A stretch of DNA of 64,000 bases from Acetobacter oeni (GTDB taxonomy: Bacteria > Pseudomonadota > Alphaproteobacteria > Acetobacterales > Acetobacteraceae), in assembly GCF_011516825.1 (NCBI RefSeq), contig NZ_WOTA01000005.1, forward strand, positions 141,106 to 205,105, read 5' to 3'. Shown one piece after another: positions 8,916 through 19,003 of the stretch. Below the pieces are notes generated by a model, which saw only the letters and a program-made list of their open reading frames with translations, ran no database searches and was not told the DNA's origin. The position numbers and the translations under genes are program-made. Each line of letters opens with the position of its first letter. The first letter of the stretch is position 1.

Positions 8916-11381
8916 TCAGGCAGTCCCAGGTGCCGCGTGAGCCTCCGCTGTTTTCCGGAGGCGGTCGGCGCAGCGCAGGATGGTTTCGGGTGTTGCGGGG
9001 GCATCGAGACGCGGGCAGGTCCGGTAATGGTTCAGGCTGGCGAGGGCATCCGAAATGGCGTGGAGCACGGAGAGGCCATGCACGAAAGGCGGTTCTCCGA
9101 CAGCTTTGGAGCGAAAGATGCTGTCTTCGCGGTTGGGAGCGTTTTCCAGCAGGCGGACGTTAAAGATGCGGGGACGATCAGAGCAGCCGGGGATTTTGTA
9201 AGTGCTTGGTGCGTGAGTTCTGAGGCGTCCGGCGGCATCCCAGACCAGTTCTTCCGTGGTAAGCCAGCCCGCGCCCTGCACGAAGGCGCCTTCGACCTGG
9301 CCAATGTCGATGGCCGGGTTCAGGGATTGTCCGGCATCGTGGAGGATATCGACGCGTTCGATCTGCATTTCGCCTGTCAGGGTATCGACGGCGACTTCTG
9401 AACAGGCGGCGCCATAGGCGAAATAGAGGAAGGGGCGCCCGCGTCCTGTATCGGGATTCCAGTGGATTTTCGGGGTTTTGTAGAAGCCGTTTGAAGAGAG
9501 GGAGATTCGCGCGAAATAGGCGGCTTTGATGAGGTCCGGGAACGGGATCAGCGTGTCGCCTGCTTTGACGCCATCGGGTGTGAAGGCGATTTCCTTTTCG
9601 GTTACGGACCAGTGTTCCGCGGCAAACATTATGAGCCGGTCTTTTATTTTTGTAACGGCATCGAGCACGGCCATACCGTTGAGGTCGGCGCCGGATGAGG
9701 CTGCCGTTGCGGAGGTGTTCGGAACTTTGCCGGTGTTGGTGGCGGTGATGCGGACACGATCGGCTTCCAGCGCGAATTCGCGCATGACGATCTGGACCAT
9801 TTTGGTATGGAGCCCCTGCCCCATTTCGCAACCGCCGTGATTCACCTGCACGGAGCCGTCCGTATAGATGTGTACGAGGGCGCCGGCCTGATTGTAGTGG
9901 GTTGCGGTGAAGGCGATGCCGAATTTGACCGGGGTCAGCGCGATGCCGCGTCTGATGAAACGGCTTTTTGCGTTGAAGGCTCTGATATCTTCACGCCGCT
10001 TTCTGTAATCGCAGTCTTCGGCGAGGGTTTTCATGAGATCCGCCGCGATGCTGTCCTCGACGTTCATATGATAGGGTGTGAGATCCCGGGTGGTCCCGCT
10101 TTCGTAGGCATTGCGGAGGCGGACGTCGAGCGGATCGAGGCCGGTGGCGTAAGCGATTTCCTCGATGAGACGTTCGGCGCCGACGATGCCCTGCGGGCCA
10201 CCGAAGCCGCGATAGGCGGTATTGGACTGGGTGTTGGTTTTCAGCGGCTCTGAGCGCAGGCGGACATCGGGATAGTAATAAGCATTGTCTGCGTGAAACA
10301 GGGCGCGGTCCGTGACGGGTCCGGAGAGATCCGCTGACCAGCCGCACCGTGCGGCGAGCACCATATCGACGGCGTGGATACGGCCTTCATCGTCGAAGCC
10401 GACATCGTAATCGATGACGAAATCATGCCGTTTGCCGGTTATGGTCATGTCGTCGTCACGGTCGAGGCGCAGTTTGGCGGCGCGCCCCGTGATCGAGGCG
10501 GCCAGAGCCGTGAGGCAGGCGGGGCCGTTGGCCTGAGTTTCCTTGCCGCCGAAGCCGCCGCCCATGCGGCGCACTTCAACTGTGACGAGCGCGCCGGGGC
10601 AATCGAGAACGTGGGTGACCATCAGCTGGGTTTCGGTCGGGTGCTGGGTGGAGGACCAGACGCGCATTTCGCCATCTTCCCCGGGCATGGCCATGGCGGC
10701 CTGACCTTCGAGGTAGAAATGTTCCTGTCCGCCTACGCTGAGGCTGCCGGAGACGCGACGGGGGGCTTTCGGAAGAGCGGCCGGAGCATCGCCCCGGCTC
10801 AGGGTCAGGGAACGCCAGACGAGTTCGCCGCCTGCGGCACGGGCCTGGGCGACGTCGAGCACGGCGGGGAGGTCTTCGTATATGATCTTTGCCAGGCGGA
10901 CGGCGGCGCGGGCCTGAGCGCGGGTTTCGGCCACGACGGCGAAGATCATCTGGCCGTAATATGAGACGGTATCTGTGGCCAGGAGGGGTTCGTCATGCTT
11001 GCCGACGGGGCTGACATCGTTATGGCCCGGGATGTCATCCGCTGTCAGGACGAGGACGATGCCGGGGGCCGCGCGGACGGCTTCAAGGTCCATCGAGAGG
11101 ATACGGGCACTGGCTTTTGTGCTGAGCCCGGGGGCCAGATGCAGAAGTCCTTTTGGTTCGGGCAGGTCGTCGATATAGGCGGCGGTACCGGAAACATGGA
11201 GGACGCCGCTTTCGTGACGAAGAGGCTGTGAGGCGCCACCCTTTACCAGTTTCAGCGGAGCATTTTGCGGAGCCGGGCGGGCATTCAGAGCGCTGGTCTC
11301 AGCTTCCGTGCCGTCGATCACTTCCGTGGAAAGGCCAGCCATGCCGGCGCCCAGGTCGAAAGGGCTGTCGGGGTCAGACAT
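8916..11381 (-). CDS. xdhB: Xanthine dehydrogenase, molybdopterin-binding subunit
   Basis: This is the large subunit that oxidises hypoxanthine and xanthine to urate at the molybdenum site. I chose the ATG at 11381, which overlaps the end of xdhA by 8 bp and is preceded by GAGGAG; ATG at 11447 has no such support. The 821-aa chain shows the molybdopterin motifs GGGFGGKETQ, the substrate-site region AYRGFGGPQG, and AVGEPPF with the catalytic base Glu near the C terminus. The substrate assignment rests on the split xdhA/xdhB/xdhC layout and these motifs. A related aldehyde oxidoreductase is encoded at 34.1-37.9 kb. Confidence 0.95.
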   Translation of the reverse strand: MSDPDSPFDLGAGMAGLSTEVIDGTEAETSALNARPAPQNAPLKLVKGGASQPLRHESGVLHVSGTAAYIDDLPEPKGLLHLAPGLSTKASARILSMDLEAVRAAPGIVLVLTADDIPGHNDVSPVGKHDEPLLATDTVSYYGQMIFAVVAETRAQARAAVRLAKIIYEDLPAVLDVAQARAAGGELVWRSLTLSRGDAPAALPKAPRRVSGSLSVGGQEHFYLEGQAAMAMPGEDGEMRVWSSTQHPTETQLMVTHVLDCPGALVTVEVRRMGGGFGGKETQANGPACLTALAASITGRAAKLRLDRDDDMTITGKRHDFVIDYDVGFDDEGRIHAVDMVLAARCGWSADLSGPVTDRALFHADNAYYYPDVRLRSEPLKTNTQSNTAYRGFGGPQGIVGAERLIEEIAYATGLDPLDVRLRNAYESGTTRDLTPYHMNVEDSIAADLMKTLAEDCDYRKRREDIRAFNAKSRFIRRGIALTPVKFGIAFTATHYNQAGALVHIYTDGSVQVNHGGCEMGQGLHTKMVQIVMREFALEADRVRITATNTGKVPNTSATAASSGADLNGMAVLDAVTKIKDRLIMFAAEHWSVTEKEIAFTPDGVKAGDTLIPFPDLIKAAYFARISLSSNGFYKTPKIHWNPDTGRGRPFLYFAYGAACSEVAVDTLTGEMQIERVDILHDAGQSLNPAIDIGQVEGAFVQGAGWLTTEELVWDAAGRLRTHAPSTYKIPGCSDRPRIFNVRLLENAPNREDSIFRSKAVGEPPFVHGLSVLHAISDALASLNHYRTCPRLDAPATPETILRCADRLRKTAEAHAAPGTA

Positions 11382-12870
11382 GGAGTGTCTCCTCACAGGA
11401 TGTGCGAACGGAGAGGCGGACGGGTTCCGGTCCGGCGGTTTCGGCATGGAAACGTGTCAGAAGATTTCTGGCAACTTCCAGACGGTACCAGGCGGAGGCA
11501 CGCAGATCCGAGAGGGGCGTGAAATCCTGACTGATGGCGTCACGGGCGGCGGCTAGCGCGGCTTCGTCCCAGGGACGTCCTGTGAGGGCGGCTTCGGCGG
11601 CGGCGGCACGTTTCGGGATTGCGGCCATGCCTCCGAAAGCGAGACGTGCTGTCCGGATGCAGCCATCGCGGAGGGTCAGGGAGAAGCCCGCCATCACGGC
11701 GGAGATGTCCTGATCGAAGCGTTTGGAGATTTTATAGCCTCTGAACAGCGTTCCTTCTTTGGGGGCCGGAACAAAGACAGCTTCGATAAATTCATCCGGT
11801 GCACGATCCTGCACGCCGTACTCTATGAAAAACTTTTCAAGGGAGATACGGCGTTTCTGATCGCCCTTACGGAGGAGCAGTTCGGCATTAGCCGCGATCA
11901 GCAGCGGCGGTCCGTCTCCTATCGGGGAGCCGTTTGCGATATTTCCGCACAGGGTCGCCGAATTTCTGACCGGGCAGGCAGCGACACGTCTGAAGGTATC
12001 CCGCATTTCCGGCTGGATGGCACAAAGCGGGGCTTCGGCCTCGCTCCAGGTAATGGCAGCGCCGATTGTAACGCCTTCTGCTGTTGTTTCAATGTGTCTC
12101 AATTCGGGGATACGACCGATGAACACGATATGAGTGAGCGTGCGGCCAAGTTTTGTGACCCACAGGCCGACATCGGTGGCGCCGGCGACGATGCGGGCGG
12201 CGGGATCTGCGTGCAGCGTAGCGGCGAGTTCGTCGGTGCTGGCCGGAATAGTCAGACGACCGGCATCGGTGGAGATGGAGACCCCTGCCCCGCTCTCCAT
12301 TTCAGCCAGACGGCGGATGATCTTTGCTGTTTCTGCATCGAACCTGTCCGGGCCTGCGTTTAACGCCTGACGCATGGCGCGGATGATCGGGGCATAGCCG
12401 GTGCAGCGGCAGAGGTTGCCGGCGAGCGCGTCGTCGATATCGGTATCGGTGACGGGACCGTTTTTTGTTTCGGCACGCTTTCGGAAGGCGACCATCGACA
12501 TGACGAAACCGGGCGTACAGAACCCGCATTGCGAGCCATGTTGCTCGACCATGGCGGTCTGGACCGGGTGCAGGGCGCCGGACGGAGCGCGGAGATCCTC
12601 CACGGTATAAACCTGAGCGCCGTCGAGCATCGGCAGGAACTGAATGCAGGCGTTGACGGCGCTCCAGGCCAGGTCTTCAGTGCCGGTCGCGGAGGTGTTC
12701 CGCCGGACTGTGATGATGGTGCAGGCGCCACAATCGCCTTCGTTGCAGCCTTCTTTTGTGCCGGTGCGACCACGTTTTTCACGCAGCCAGTCGAGCGCGG
12801 TCATCGCGGGCGGCACGTCGTCCAGGACAATATATTCGTCGCCGAGCCAGAATCTGATTGTGTCGCGCAT
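11374..12870 (-). CDS. xdhA: Xanthine dehydrogenase, FAD and 2Fe-2S subunit
   Basis: This small subunit passes electrons from the molybdenum subunit to NAD+ through two iron-sulfur clusters and FAD. The 498-aa protein starts with a plant-type ferredoxin domain (CNEGDCGACT near residue 42), then the second 2Fe-2S domain (QCGFCTPGF and NLCRCTGY), then the FAD domain (IVAGATDVGLW and TLCGNIANGSPIGD) and the C-terminal CO-dehydrogenase-flavoprotein domain. It is the first gene of the operon; the 222-bp gap upstream, shared with a divergent cupin gene, should hold the promoters. Confidence 0.95.
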   Translation of the reverse strand: MRDTIRFWLGDEYIVLDDVPPAMTALDWLREKRGRTGTKEGCNEGDCGACTIITVRRNTSATGTEDLAWSAVNACIQFLPMLDGAQVYTVEDLRAPSGALHPVQTAMVEQHGSQCGFCTPGFVMSMVAFRKRAETKNGPVTDTDIDDALAGNLCRCTGYAPIIRAMRQALNAGPDRFDAETAKIIRRLAEMESGAGVSISTDAGRLTIPASTDELAATLHADPAARIVAGATDVGLWVTKLGRTLTHIVFIGRIPELRHIETTAEGVTIGAAITWSEAEAPLCAIQPEMRDTFRRVAACPVRNSATLCGNIANGSPIGDGPPLLIAANAELLLRKGDQKRRISLEKFFIEYGVQDRAPDEFIEAVFVPAPKEGTLFRGYKISKRFDQDISAVMAGFSLTLRDGCIRTARLAFGGMAAIPKRAAAAEAALTGRPWDEAALAAARDAISQDFTPLSDLRASAWYRLEVARNLLTRFHAETAGPEPVRLSVRTSCEETLHV

Positions 12871-13092
12871 TGTCCCCCCGCAAACCGGTCACACCATGTT
12901 CCGCGTGACGATCTTTCTCCCCCCGGAACGGATCATCGTGTCGCTGGTGAAGAACCGATCTTATAGCGCGCACCCGGTGAGAGCAAAGATGTAGTTGGCC
13001 GGCGTCTCTGAGCGCTCTCCGGCTAATGGTTTTTGAGAGTTTGCATCTTGTGTGCCAGGCTCCGGATGAGCGATCTGTAAGGGAGAAAGAGC

Positions 13093-13545
13093 ATGAAATA
13101 TTCTGCGACTGTCCTGGTTGCCTGCGGATTTCTGACTGTCACGGGGGCTGCCCGGTATGCAGGCGCCCAGACTGTTCAGTCCGCGCATCGGGAAATCCTG
13201 CTTCAGTCCACGGCTTCCTGGAACGGTAAGGCCTACACGCACTATGCGGCCGGTCAGCCGCAACTGACCACGATCAGGATTACACTGGCGCCGCATACGG
13301 CCCTTCCCTGGCACACTCATCCGATGCCGAACGCGGGTTATGTCCTTAAGGGCCAGCTTACGATTCATGACAAAGCCAGTGGTGACTCGCACACGTTTCA
13401 TCAGGGTGAGGCTTTCTCCGAATCAGTCGATGACGAGCATCGCGGGGAAAGTGGTGACGCGAAAACGGTTGTCCTGCTGACCTATGCGGGCACGCCGGGG
13501 ATGCCGACCTCTGTGCCGGCTAAGGGCGAGAAGCCGGAATATTAA
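13093..13545 (+). CDS. Exported single-domain cupin protein
   Basis: This 150-aa protein has a cleavable signal peptide (hydrophobic core, then YAGAQ near residue 25) and one cupin fold. The metal-binding motif is visible as PWHTHPMPNAGYVLKGQL around residues 75-92, followed by the second motif with HQGEAFSE. A GGGAGA sequence precedes the ATG. The substrate is unknown; exported cupins of this kind are usually annotated only by fold. It is divergent from xdhA and shares the intergenic region with it, with no other link to purine metabolism. Confidence 0.8.
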   Translation: MKYSATVLVACGFLTVTGAARYAGAQTVQSAHREILLQSTASWNGKAYTHYAAGQPQLTTIRITLAPHTALPWHTHPMPNAGYVLKGQLTIHDKASGDSHTFHQGEAFSESVDDEHRGESGDAKTVVLLTYAGTPGMPTSVPAKGEKPEY

Positions 13546-14218
13546 AGGGCCGCCTGCGTTATCGGGACGGATGATCGGGAACTGACCTCTTCATTTTATG
13601 CTTTCACGTGACGTCTGTGTAAGCGTTCAGGGGCCGGATGACGTCAGTTAAAACTCTTTCGAAATGTCAGCCATCGCTGGCGCGAGGTTTCTGAACGTGG
13701 CTCTGAATAATGAAAAAAGAGGCGGGCGCCGTCTGAGACACGACGGAGCAGAGCCTCCGTGCCGGCATCGAAAACCGGAAAATTTTTATATCGGGAAGAG
13801 TCGCTTCCGCATCTGGCCTTCCGGCTGCCTCAATCAGCCAGTCTGATGCGGGTTCGTCACATTACGTTCCGTCTGATTGCGGTAGCGAGGAGGATGCTGC
13901 TCCCTGAGTGTCCGGAAAGGCACCGGAATAACATTCGCCCCGGCTTGCCGGTCATATAAAAACCGGGGCACACGATTTGATGCCGTCTATTACAATTTAA
14001 ACGCTGCGGATCATTGTGGTGGTTTGCCGATCACGACAGAGGGAGTAGACAGTGACCATGTTCAGGCCCGTTCCGTCGCGACATATTCCGGCTCTCCCGC
14101 CCTGCCCGCCCGACGCCTGCGCCAGTGCGCATGGGATCAGGCGAAGGTGTGTTCCAAATCAGGTGGTTGCACGTGGAAAGCTGCTTCAGCGGGTGGTCTC
14201 CATGGGGTCGTCTGTTCT
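13546..14218. other. Intergenic stretch without a convincing gene
   Basis: About 670 bp between the exported cupin and lptF. Short open frames exist on the plus strand, including an in-frame extension of lptF back to 14024, but none has a ribosome-binding site or recognisable protein. The promoter of the lpt block should lie here. Confidence 0.5.
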
Positions 14219-15352
14219 GTGCTGAAGCTGAATACGCTTGATCGATATGTGATGCATCAGCTCTTCATGGCGCTGCTTGCAACGACCGGTGGTCTCGCTG
14301 CGCTGATCTGGCTCACGCAGTCTCTCAGATTTGTCTCGCTCGTCGTTGATCGGGGGTTGTCACTTCGGGTCTTTATTGAGCTGACCAGCCTGATGATTCC
14401 GTCGTTTGTGGCGGTTGTGCTTCCGATTACGACATTCGTCGTGACGCTTTTTGTCTATCATCGTCTCGCGGGTGATCGGGAACTGACGGTCATGCGGGCT
14501 GCCGGACTTTCGCCTTTTGCGCTGGCGCGCCCCGGACTGATCTGCGCGACGACCGCTATGATTCTCACGTTTCTGCTCAATTTGTGGATCGTGCCGGTAT
14601 CTTACCGGGATTTCAGGGAGTTCGAATTTCAGATCCGCAACAAGATGGCGGCTTTTCTCCTTCAGGAGGGGGTCTTTACCAAGTTATCGGATGCGATGAC
14701 TGTGTATGTCCGGGAGCGGGATCATACGGGGATGCTGCGCGGGATCATGGTTGAGGACGACCGGATTCCGAACAGTCGTGCCACGATTTTTGCGGAACGC
14801 GGCACGATGCTGATCGTCAACGATCAGCCACGTGTGGTAATGTATGACGGCTCCAGACAGGAGATCGATCATAAAACCGGTCGTCTTACCCTGCTCCTGT
14901 TCGACCGGAACACACTGGATCTGACCTCATCCAAGCAAGATCAGACGCGACCTCGCGATGCGGCGGAGATGTCTCTGAGCGAATTGCTTCATCCGGATTC
15001 GAAAGAGGTCAGCGAGCGTGACACTGGCAAGCTTGCTGTTGAAGGCTGGCGCAGGATCACCTCACCTTTCACGGCTTTTTCCTTTGCCATGATCGGGATG
15101 GTTGCCATTTTACGGGGGGCATTTTCACGTCACGGGAACATCAGTCGCCCGCTTTTTGCCATTCTCGCCGTGATCGGACTTCTGGCGCTCAATCTTCTGC
15201 TGCAAAACCTCGCCAGCCGGAATATGACTCTCATCCCGCTGATCCTGATCGAAGCGGTGGCACCAGGAATTGTATGCGGCGCTGTCCTGTTCTGGTCTGA
15301 ATTCCAGGTTTCTCGCCAGGCGGCGAGGCCGTCCACCCGTCCGAACGTCTGA
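14219..15352 (+). CDS. lptF: LPS export ABC transporter permease LptF
   Basis: LptF pairs with LptG and the ATPase LptB to extract lipopolysaccharide from the inner membrane. I chose the GTG at 14219, which gives the 377-aa protein starting LKLNTLDRYVMHQLF, the usual LptF N terminus; the frame is open back to 14024 but that part looks non-coding. Three N-terminal helices are followed by a periplasmic beta-jellyroll region (about residues 110-260) and three C-terminal helices. The stretch SLMIPSFVAVVLPITTFVVT is typical of the family. It is the first gene of lptF-lptG-lptD-surA-rsmA. The ribosome-binding site at this start is weak. Confidence 0.92.
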   Translation: MLKLNTLDRYVMHQLFMALLATTGGLAALIWLTQSLRFVSLVVDRGLSLRVFIELTSLMIPSFVAVVLPITTFVVTLFVYHRLAGDRELTVMRAAGLSPFALARPGLICATTAMILTFLLNLWIVPVSYRDFREFEFQIRNKMAAFLLQEGVFTKLSDAMTVYVRERDHTGMLRGIMVEDDRIPNSRATIFAERGTMLIVNDQPRVVMYDGSRQEIDHKTGRLTLLLFDRNTLDLTSSKQDQTRPRDAAEMSLSELLHPDSKEVSERDTGKLAVEGWRRITSPFTAFSFAMIGMVAILRGAFSRHGNISRPLFAILAVIGLLALNLLLQNLASRNMTLIPLILIEAVAPGIVCGAVLFWSEFQVSRQAARPSTRPNV

Positions 15353-15363
15353 GGTCTGTCGCG

Positions 15364-16476
15364 GTGGTCGTTTCTGTCACACTCTCGCTCTATATCGCGC
15401 GCCAGTTTATTTTGTCGGTGCTGGCGATGACGGCGTCTCTGACCGGGATCGTCTGTCTGTTTGACTTTATTGACCTGCTTCGCCGTGTGGCGACGAAACC
15501 GGATGTGCCCACAAGTCTGGTGACGAAAATCGCCGGGCTGCATATTCCGTATTTCTTCATGGAAATTATGCCATTTGGCGTGCTGCTTGGTGGCATTATC
15601 TGTTTCTGGCGTCTTACGCGGTCTTCGGAACTGGTTGTGGCCCGGGCGGCGGGTATTTCCGCCTGGCAGTTTCTTGCTGCACCGCTTGCCTGCGCACTGT
15701 CTCTTGGCGCTCTGACAACGGCTGTGATTTCTCCGCTTTCGTCTGTCATGTACGGGCGGGCGGAAGCACTGGACGAACAGTATCTGCGTACCGGTGGAGG
15801 GCCGCTGACGATGTCAGGCGCGTCTCTCTGGCTGCGTCAGCTTGATTCGGGTCTGGATGCCAGAGGCGTTGCGATCCTGCACTCGCGGGATACGCACCTG
15901 AAAGATGGTATGCTTCAGATCCGGGATGTCAGCGTGTTTCGTATTGACCGGCGCGATCATCTCATCCTCCGTATTGAGGCTCCGTTCGGGCAACTGGAAC
16001 AGGGACACTGGCGGCTTGAACAGGCACGCACCCTTCGGCCGGATGAGATGGCGGGACCTCCGGAGACTGTCATGCTTCCAACTGATCTGACGCTCAATCG
16101 TGTGCAGGAGAGCTTCGCCTCCCCCGATACGCTTTCGGTCTGGACGCTGCCTGGTTTTATCCGGCTCCTGGAGCGTTCGGGCTTTTCCTCGATTCGCCAC
16201 CGGCTTCATTTCGAGGCGCTTCTGGCGCTTCCGATCCTTGCCGGAACGATGGCGCTGGTCGCCGCGGGGTTCTCTATGCGTCCAACACGCCGCGGGGGCG
16301 TTGCAAAGATGATCGGATCTGGTGTCGCGGCAGGATTTCTCTTGTTCACAGTCTCGAAAGTTGCTGAACAATTTGGTAACTCCGGAGCGCTGCCGCCATT
16401 GCTAGCAGCATGGGCGCCAACCGGGGCGGGACTTTGCCTTGCGGTCTCATTGCTATTGCACCTGGAGGACGGCTGA
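15364..16476 (+). CDS. lptG: LPS export ABC transporter permease LptG
   Basis: LptG is the partner permease of LptF. The 370-aa protein begins at a GTG 11 bp after lptF and reads VVSVTLSLYIARQF, matching LptG N termini. It has the same plan as LptF: helices, a periplasmic jellyroll domain and three C-terminal helices. Its stop is immediately followed by the lptD start, so all three envelope genes are probably translated together. Confidence 0.93.
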   Translation: MVVSVTLSLYIARQFILSVLAMTASLTGIVCLFDFIDLLRRVATKPDVPTSLVTKIAGLHIPYFFMEIMPFGVLLGGIICFWRLTRSSELVVARAAGISAWQFLAAPLACALSLGALTTAVISPLSSVMYGRAEALDEQYLRTGGGPLTMSGASLWLRQLDSGLDARGVAILHSRDTHLKDGMLQIRDVSVFRIDRRDHLILRIEAPFGQLEQGHWRLEQARTLRPDEMAGPPETVMLPTDLTLNRVQESFASPDTLSVWTLPGFIRLLERSGFSSIRHRLHFEALLALPILAGTMALVAAGFSMRPTRRGGVAKMIGSGVAAGFLLFTVSKVAEQFGNSGALPPLLAAWAPTGAGLCLAVSLLLHLEDG

Positions 16477-18882
16477 TTGCTCTTTCCGATGACCGGTTCC
16501 ATACGCTTTCCGCCACGCAGGGTGAGACGCGCGATTGCGGTGTGCCTGAAAGGCGTCAGAGGGCTGACCGGTGCTCCTGGCAGTCTGGCGCGACGAGGCG
16601 GGGCGGGAGTCTTCTGGGCCGGTCTTGGAACAACTTCGGCTCTGCTCATTGCTTCTTCTGAAACGGCGCATGCCCAGTTCCGGCCTACGCCTCTGCATCT
16701 GAATATGGGTTCCACCGGGTCACGGAACGCGCCTGTCACCTTTCAGTCTGACAAAGTCAGTTATGACGATAAGGCCGGCGTCGTTACCTGGACCGGGAAT
16801 GTTCAGGTCTGGCAGGGCGACCGCATCATGCGGGCTGACAAGATGACATATGACCGGAACACGGGCATTGTTGCAGCGACGGGCAGCGTCGCTTCCAGTC
16901 AGCCCGACGGATCAGTGTTATTTTCGCATTATGCCGAACTGACCGGGAACATGCGGGATGGCGTGATGACGCACGTCAATGCCCTGCTGATGGACAATGC
17001 CAAACTGGCGGCGAACGGGATGCGGCGCACCGGTGGCAAGGTTAATGATCTGACCCGCGCTGTTTATACAGCCTGCGAAATCTGCGCGAAGCATCCGACG
17101 CGGGCACCGTTCTGGCAGTTCCGAGCCTATAACGCGACGCAGGATCTGCAACATCAGCAGATCGAGTTTCGGGACGTTTACTGGGATATCCTTGGCATCC
17201 CGGCTTTTTATCTGCCCTATTTCTCAATCACCGATCCCTCAGCCAAGCGCCATAGTGGTTTCCTTATTCCCGGCATTACGCCACATGACCGCTATCTGGG
17301 GACCTACGTTACGATCCCGTATTACTGGGTCATTGATGATCAGTCGGACGTTACGGTGCAGGGTCTCTTTTCCTCGAAAACGGGCCCTCAGCTCAGCGCG
17401 CAGTATCGAAATCGCTTTAATTTCGGCACGCTCAATATTCTGGGCGGCGTCGCTTACGATGACTATCGCCATGCCGGCTACACGAACGACTTTGGTGATT
17501 CTGTCGGAGCTCAGAATGACCGCGGCATTCAGGGATATATTTTCGCGCGGGGACAGGCATCGATCACCAAAACCTGGCGTGGTGGCTTCAATATACAGAT
17601 TGCAAGTTCTGCCAACTATATGCGCGACTACCGTGTTCAGGGCTATGGTTCTGATACGCTGAACTCCAATGCCTATCTTGAGGGCTTTGGCACCGGATCC
17701 TACAGCCGGGTGGATGGCCAGTTTTATCAGGGCCTCAACCAGGGTGTTATCCGCAACAGCGATCTGCCGTTCGTTATGCCACATTACGAGTACAGTTTTC
17801 TGTCTCAGCCCGATATTCTCGGGGGGCGCCTGGGTCTCAATACCAATGATTTTTATGTCTATCGTTCGGATGGGGCGCGAGATCAGCGCGGCGAACTTCA
17901 GGCAAACTGGGACCGGCCGTTTCGAACAAGCTGGGGACAGAAATACCTGATCACCATGCGGCTTGATTCGATGGTTTACCGTGCAACCCATCTTAATCAG
18001 CAGCCGAATTATTACAATTACGCGAAAACGGCGGTCGAAGGACAGGTTGTTCCGACTGTGGCCGTAAAGATGAACTGGCCGTTCCTGCGTCAGTTCATGA
18101 AAGGACATGGAACGCAGATTCTTGAACCGATTGCGCAGGCCATCTACGCGCCAAACACAGGCAACGGTTCGTCACAAAATATGCCGAATGAAGACAGCCT
18201 GAATTACGAATTCACCGATTCGACACTATTTGCTCTCAACCGTTATCAGGGAACGGACAGAATCGACGGCGGCCTTCGTGCTAATGTTGGCATGCATGGC
18301 AACTGGACGTGGAACGGGCACGTCGTCGACGTTCTCGTCGGTGAGAGCTTTCAGGAACATATAGAGCGTGACCGCCTGCCCTATTCGGGTCTGAATCATC
18401 ATATGTCGGATGTTGTGGCCCGGGCACGCGTGGAACCAACGCAGTATTTCGGCTTTACCGCGCGGACGCGGGTCAATCCACTGAACGGGGATATCGATTT
18501 TGGCGATGCTCTGTTTAATCTTAGCGGGCCACATTTCGGTGTTAACGGCGGTTATGTCTATGAACCCGTAACACCTTATTATTATTACGTTAATGACTAT
18601 CGTAATTCGGCCCCGCCGGCGGTTTATTATCAGCGGACGAATGAAATCAGTGGTGGTCTTTCCACTTCCTGGGCGAACTGGCATGCTTCAGCGTTTGCCC
18701 GGCGCTCGCTTTCCAGGAAGGAGTTTGTTTCCGTGGGTGCGAATGCCGGCATTCAGAATGACTGCTTCGGACTGGATGTGATGTATCTGAAACAGTACAC
18801 GACAATTGGTGGTCAGCAGCGTAATTCGACTGTTCTGTTCACTCTTACGCTGAAAAGTATCGGCGCGTTTGGGCTGAAATAA
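16477..18882 (+). CDS. lptD: LPS-assembly outer-membrane protein LptD
   Basis: LptD is the outer-membrane barrel that places lipopolysaccharide in the outer leaflet. The 801-aa reading starts at a TTG directly after the lptG stop; the ATG at 16489 is an equally possible start and would remove four residues. A long N terminus with a late hydrophobic signal segment (near residues 46-66, ending AHAQ) precedes the periplasmic OstA-like domain (about residues 85-190), then the C-terminal barrel. Placement between lptG and surA is the common alphaproteobacterial order. Confidence 0.92.
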   Translation: MLFPMTGSIRFPPRRVRRAIAVCLKGVRGLTGAPGSLARRGGAGVFWAGLGTTSALLIASSETAHAQFRPTPLHLNMGSTGSRNAPVTFQSDKVSYDDKAGVVTWTGNVQVWQGDRIMRADKMTYDRNTGIVAATGSVASSQPDGSVLFSHYAELTGNMRDGVMTHVNALLMDNAKLAANGMRRTGGKVNDLTRAVYTACEICAKHPTRAPFWQFRAYNATQDLQHQQIEFRDVYWDILGIPAFYLPYFSITDPSAKRHSGFLIPGITPHDRYLGTYVTIPYYWVIDDQSDVTVQGLFSSKTGPQLSAQYRNRFNFGTLNILGGVAYDDYRHAGYTNDFGDSVGAQNDRGIQGYIFARGQASITKTWRGGFNIQIASSANYMRDYRVQGYGSDTLNSNAYLEGFGTGSYSRVDGQFYQGLNQGVIRNSDLPFVMPHYEYSFLSQPDILGGRLGLNTNDFYVYRSDGARDQRGELQANWDRPFRTSWGQKYLITMRLDSMVYRATHLNQQPNYYNYAKTAVEGQVVPTVAVKMNWPFLRQFMKGHGTQILEPIAQAIYAPNTGNGSSQNMPNEDSLNYEFTDSTLFALNRYQGTDRIDGGLRANVGMHGNWTWNGHVVDVLVGESFQEHIERDRLPYSGLNHHMSDVVARARVEPTQYFGFTARTRVNPLNGDIDFGDALFNLSGPHFGVNGGYVYEPVTPYYYYVNDYRNSAPPAVYYQRTNEISGGLSTSWANWHASAFARRSLSRKEFVSVGANAGIQNDCFGLDVMYLKQYTTIGGQQRNSTVLFTLTLKSIGAFGLK

Positions 18883-19003
18883 GATCAGGACATTTGGGAC
18901 GTCTGAGGGCGTCTGAGTGCCCGGTTCGCTAATGCGCTTCAAAAGTGCGCGGCTCTCCGCTAAAAGGCGTCAACCCAACCGAAACGGTGAGAGATCAATC
19001 TGC

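Noticed and set aside
14024..14218. N-terminal extension of LptF from a TTG
   Set aside because: The extra 65 residues do not resemble any LptF N terminus and would precede the first membrane helix with Cys- and Arg-rich text.
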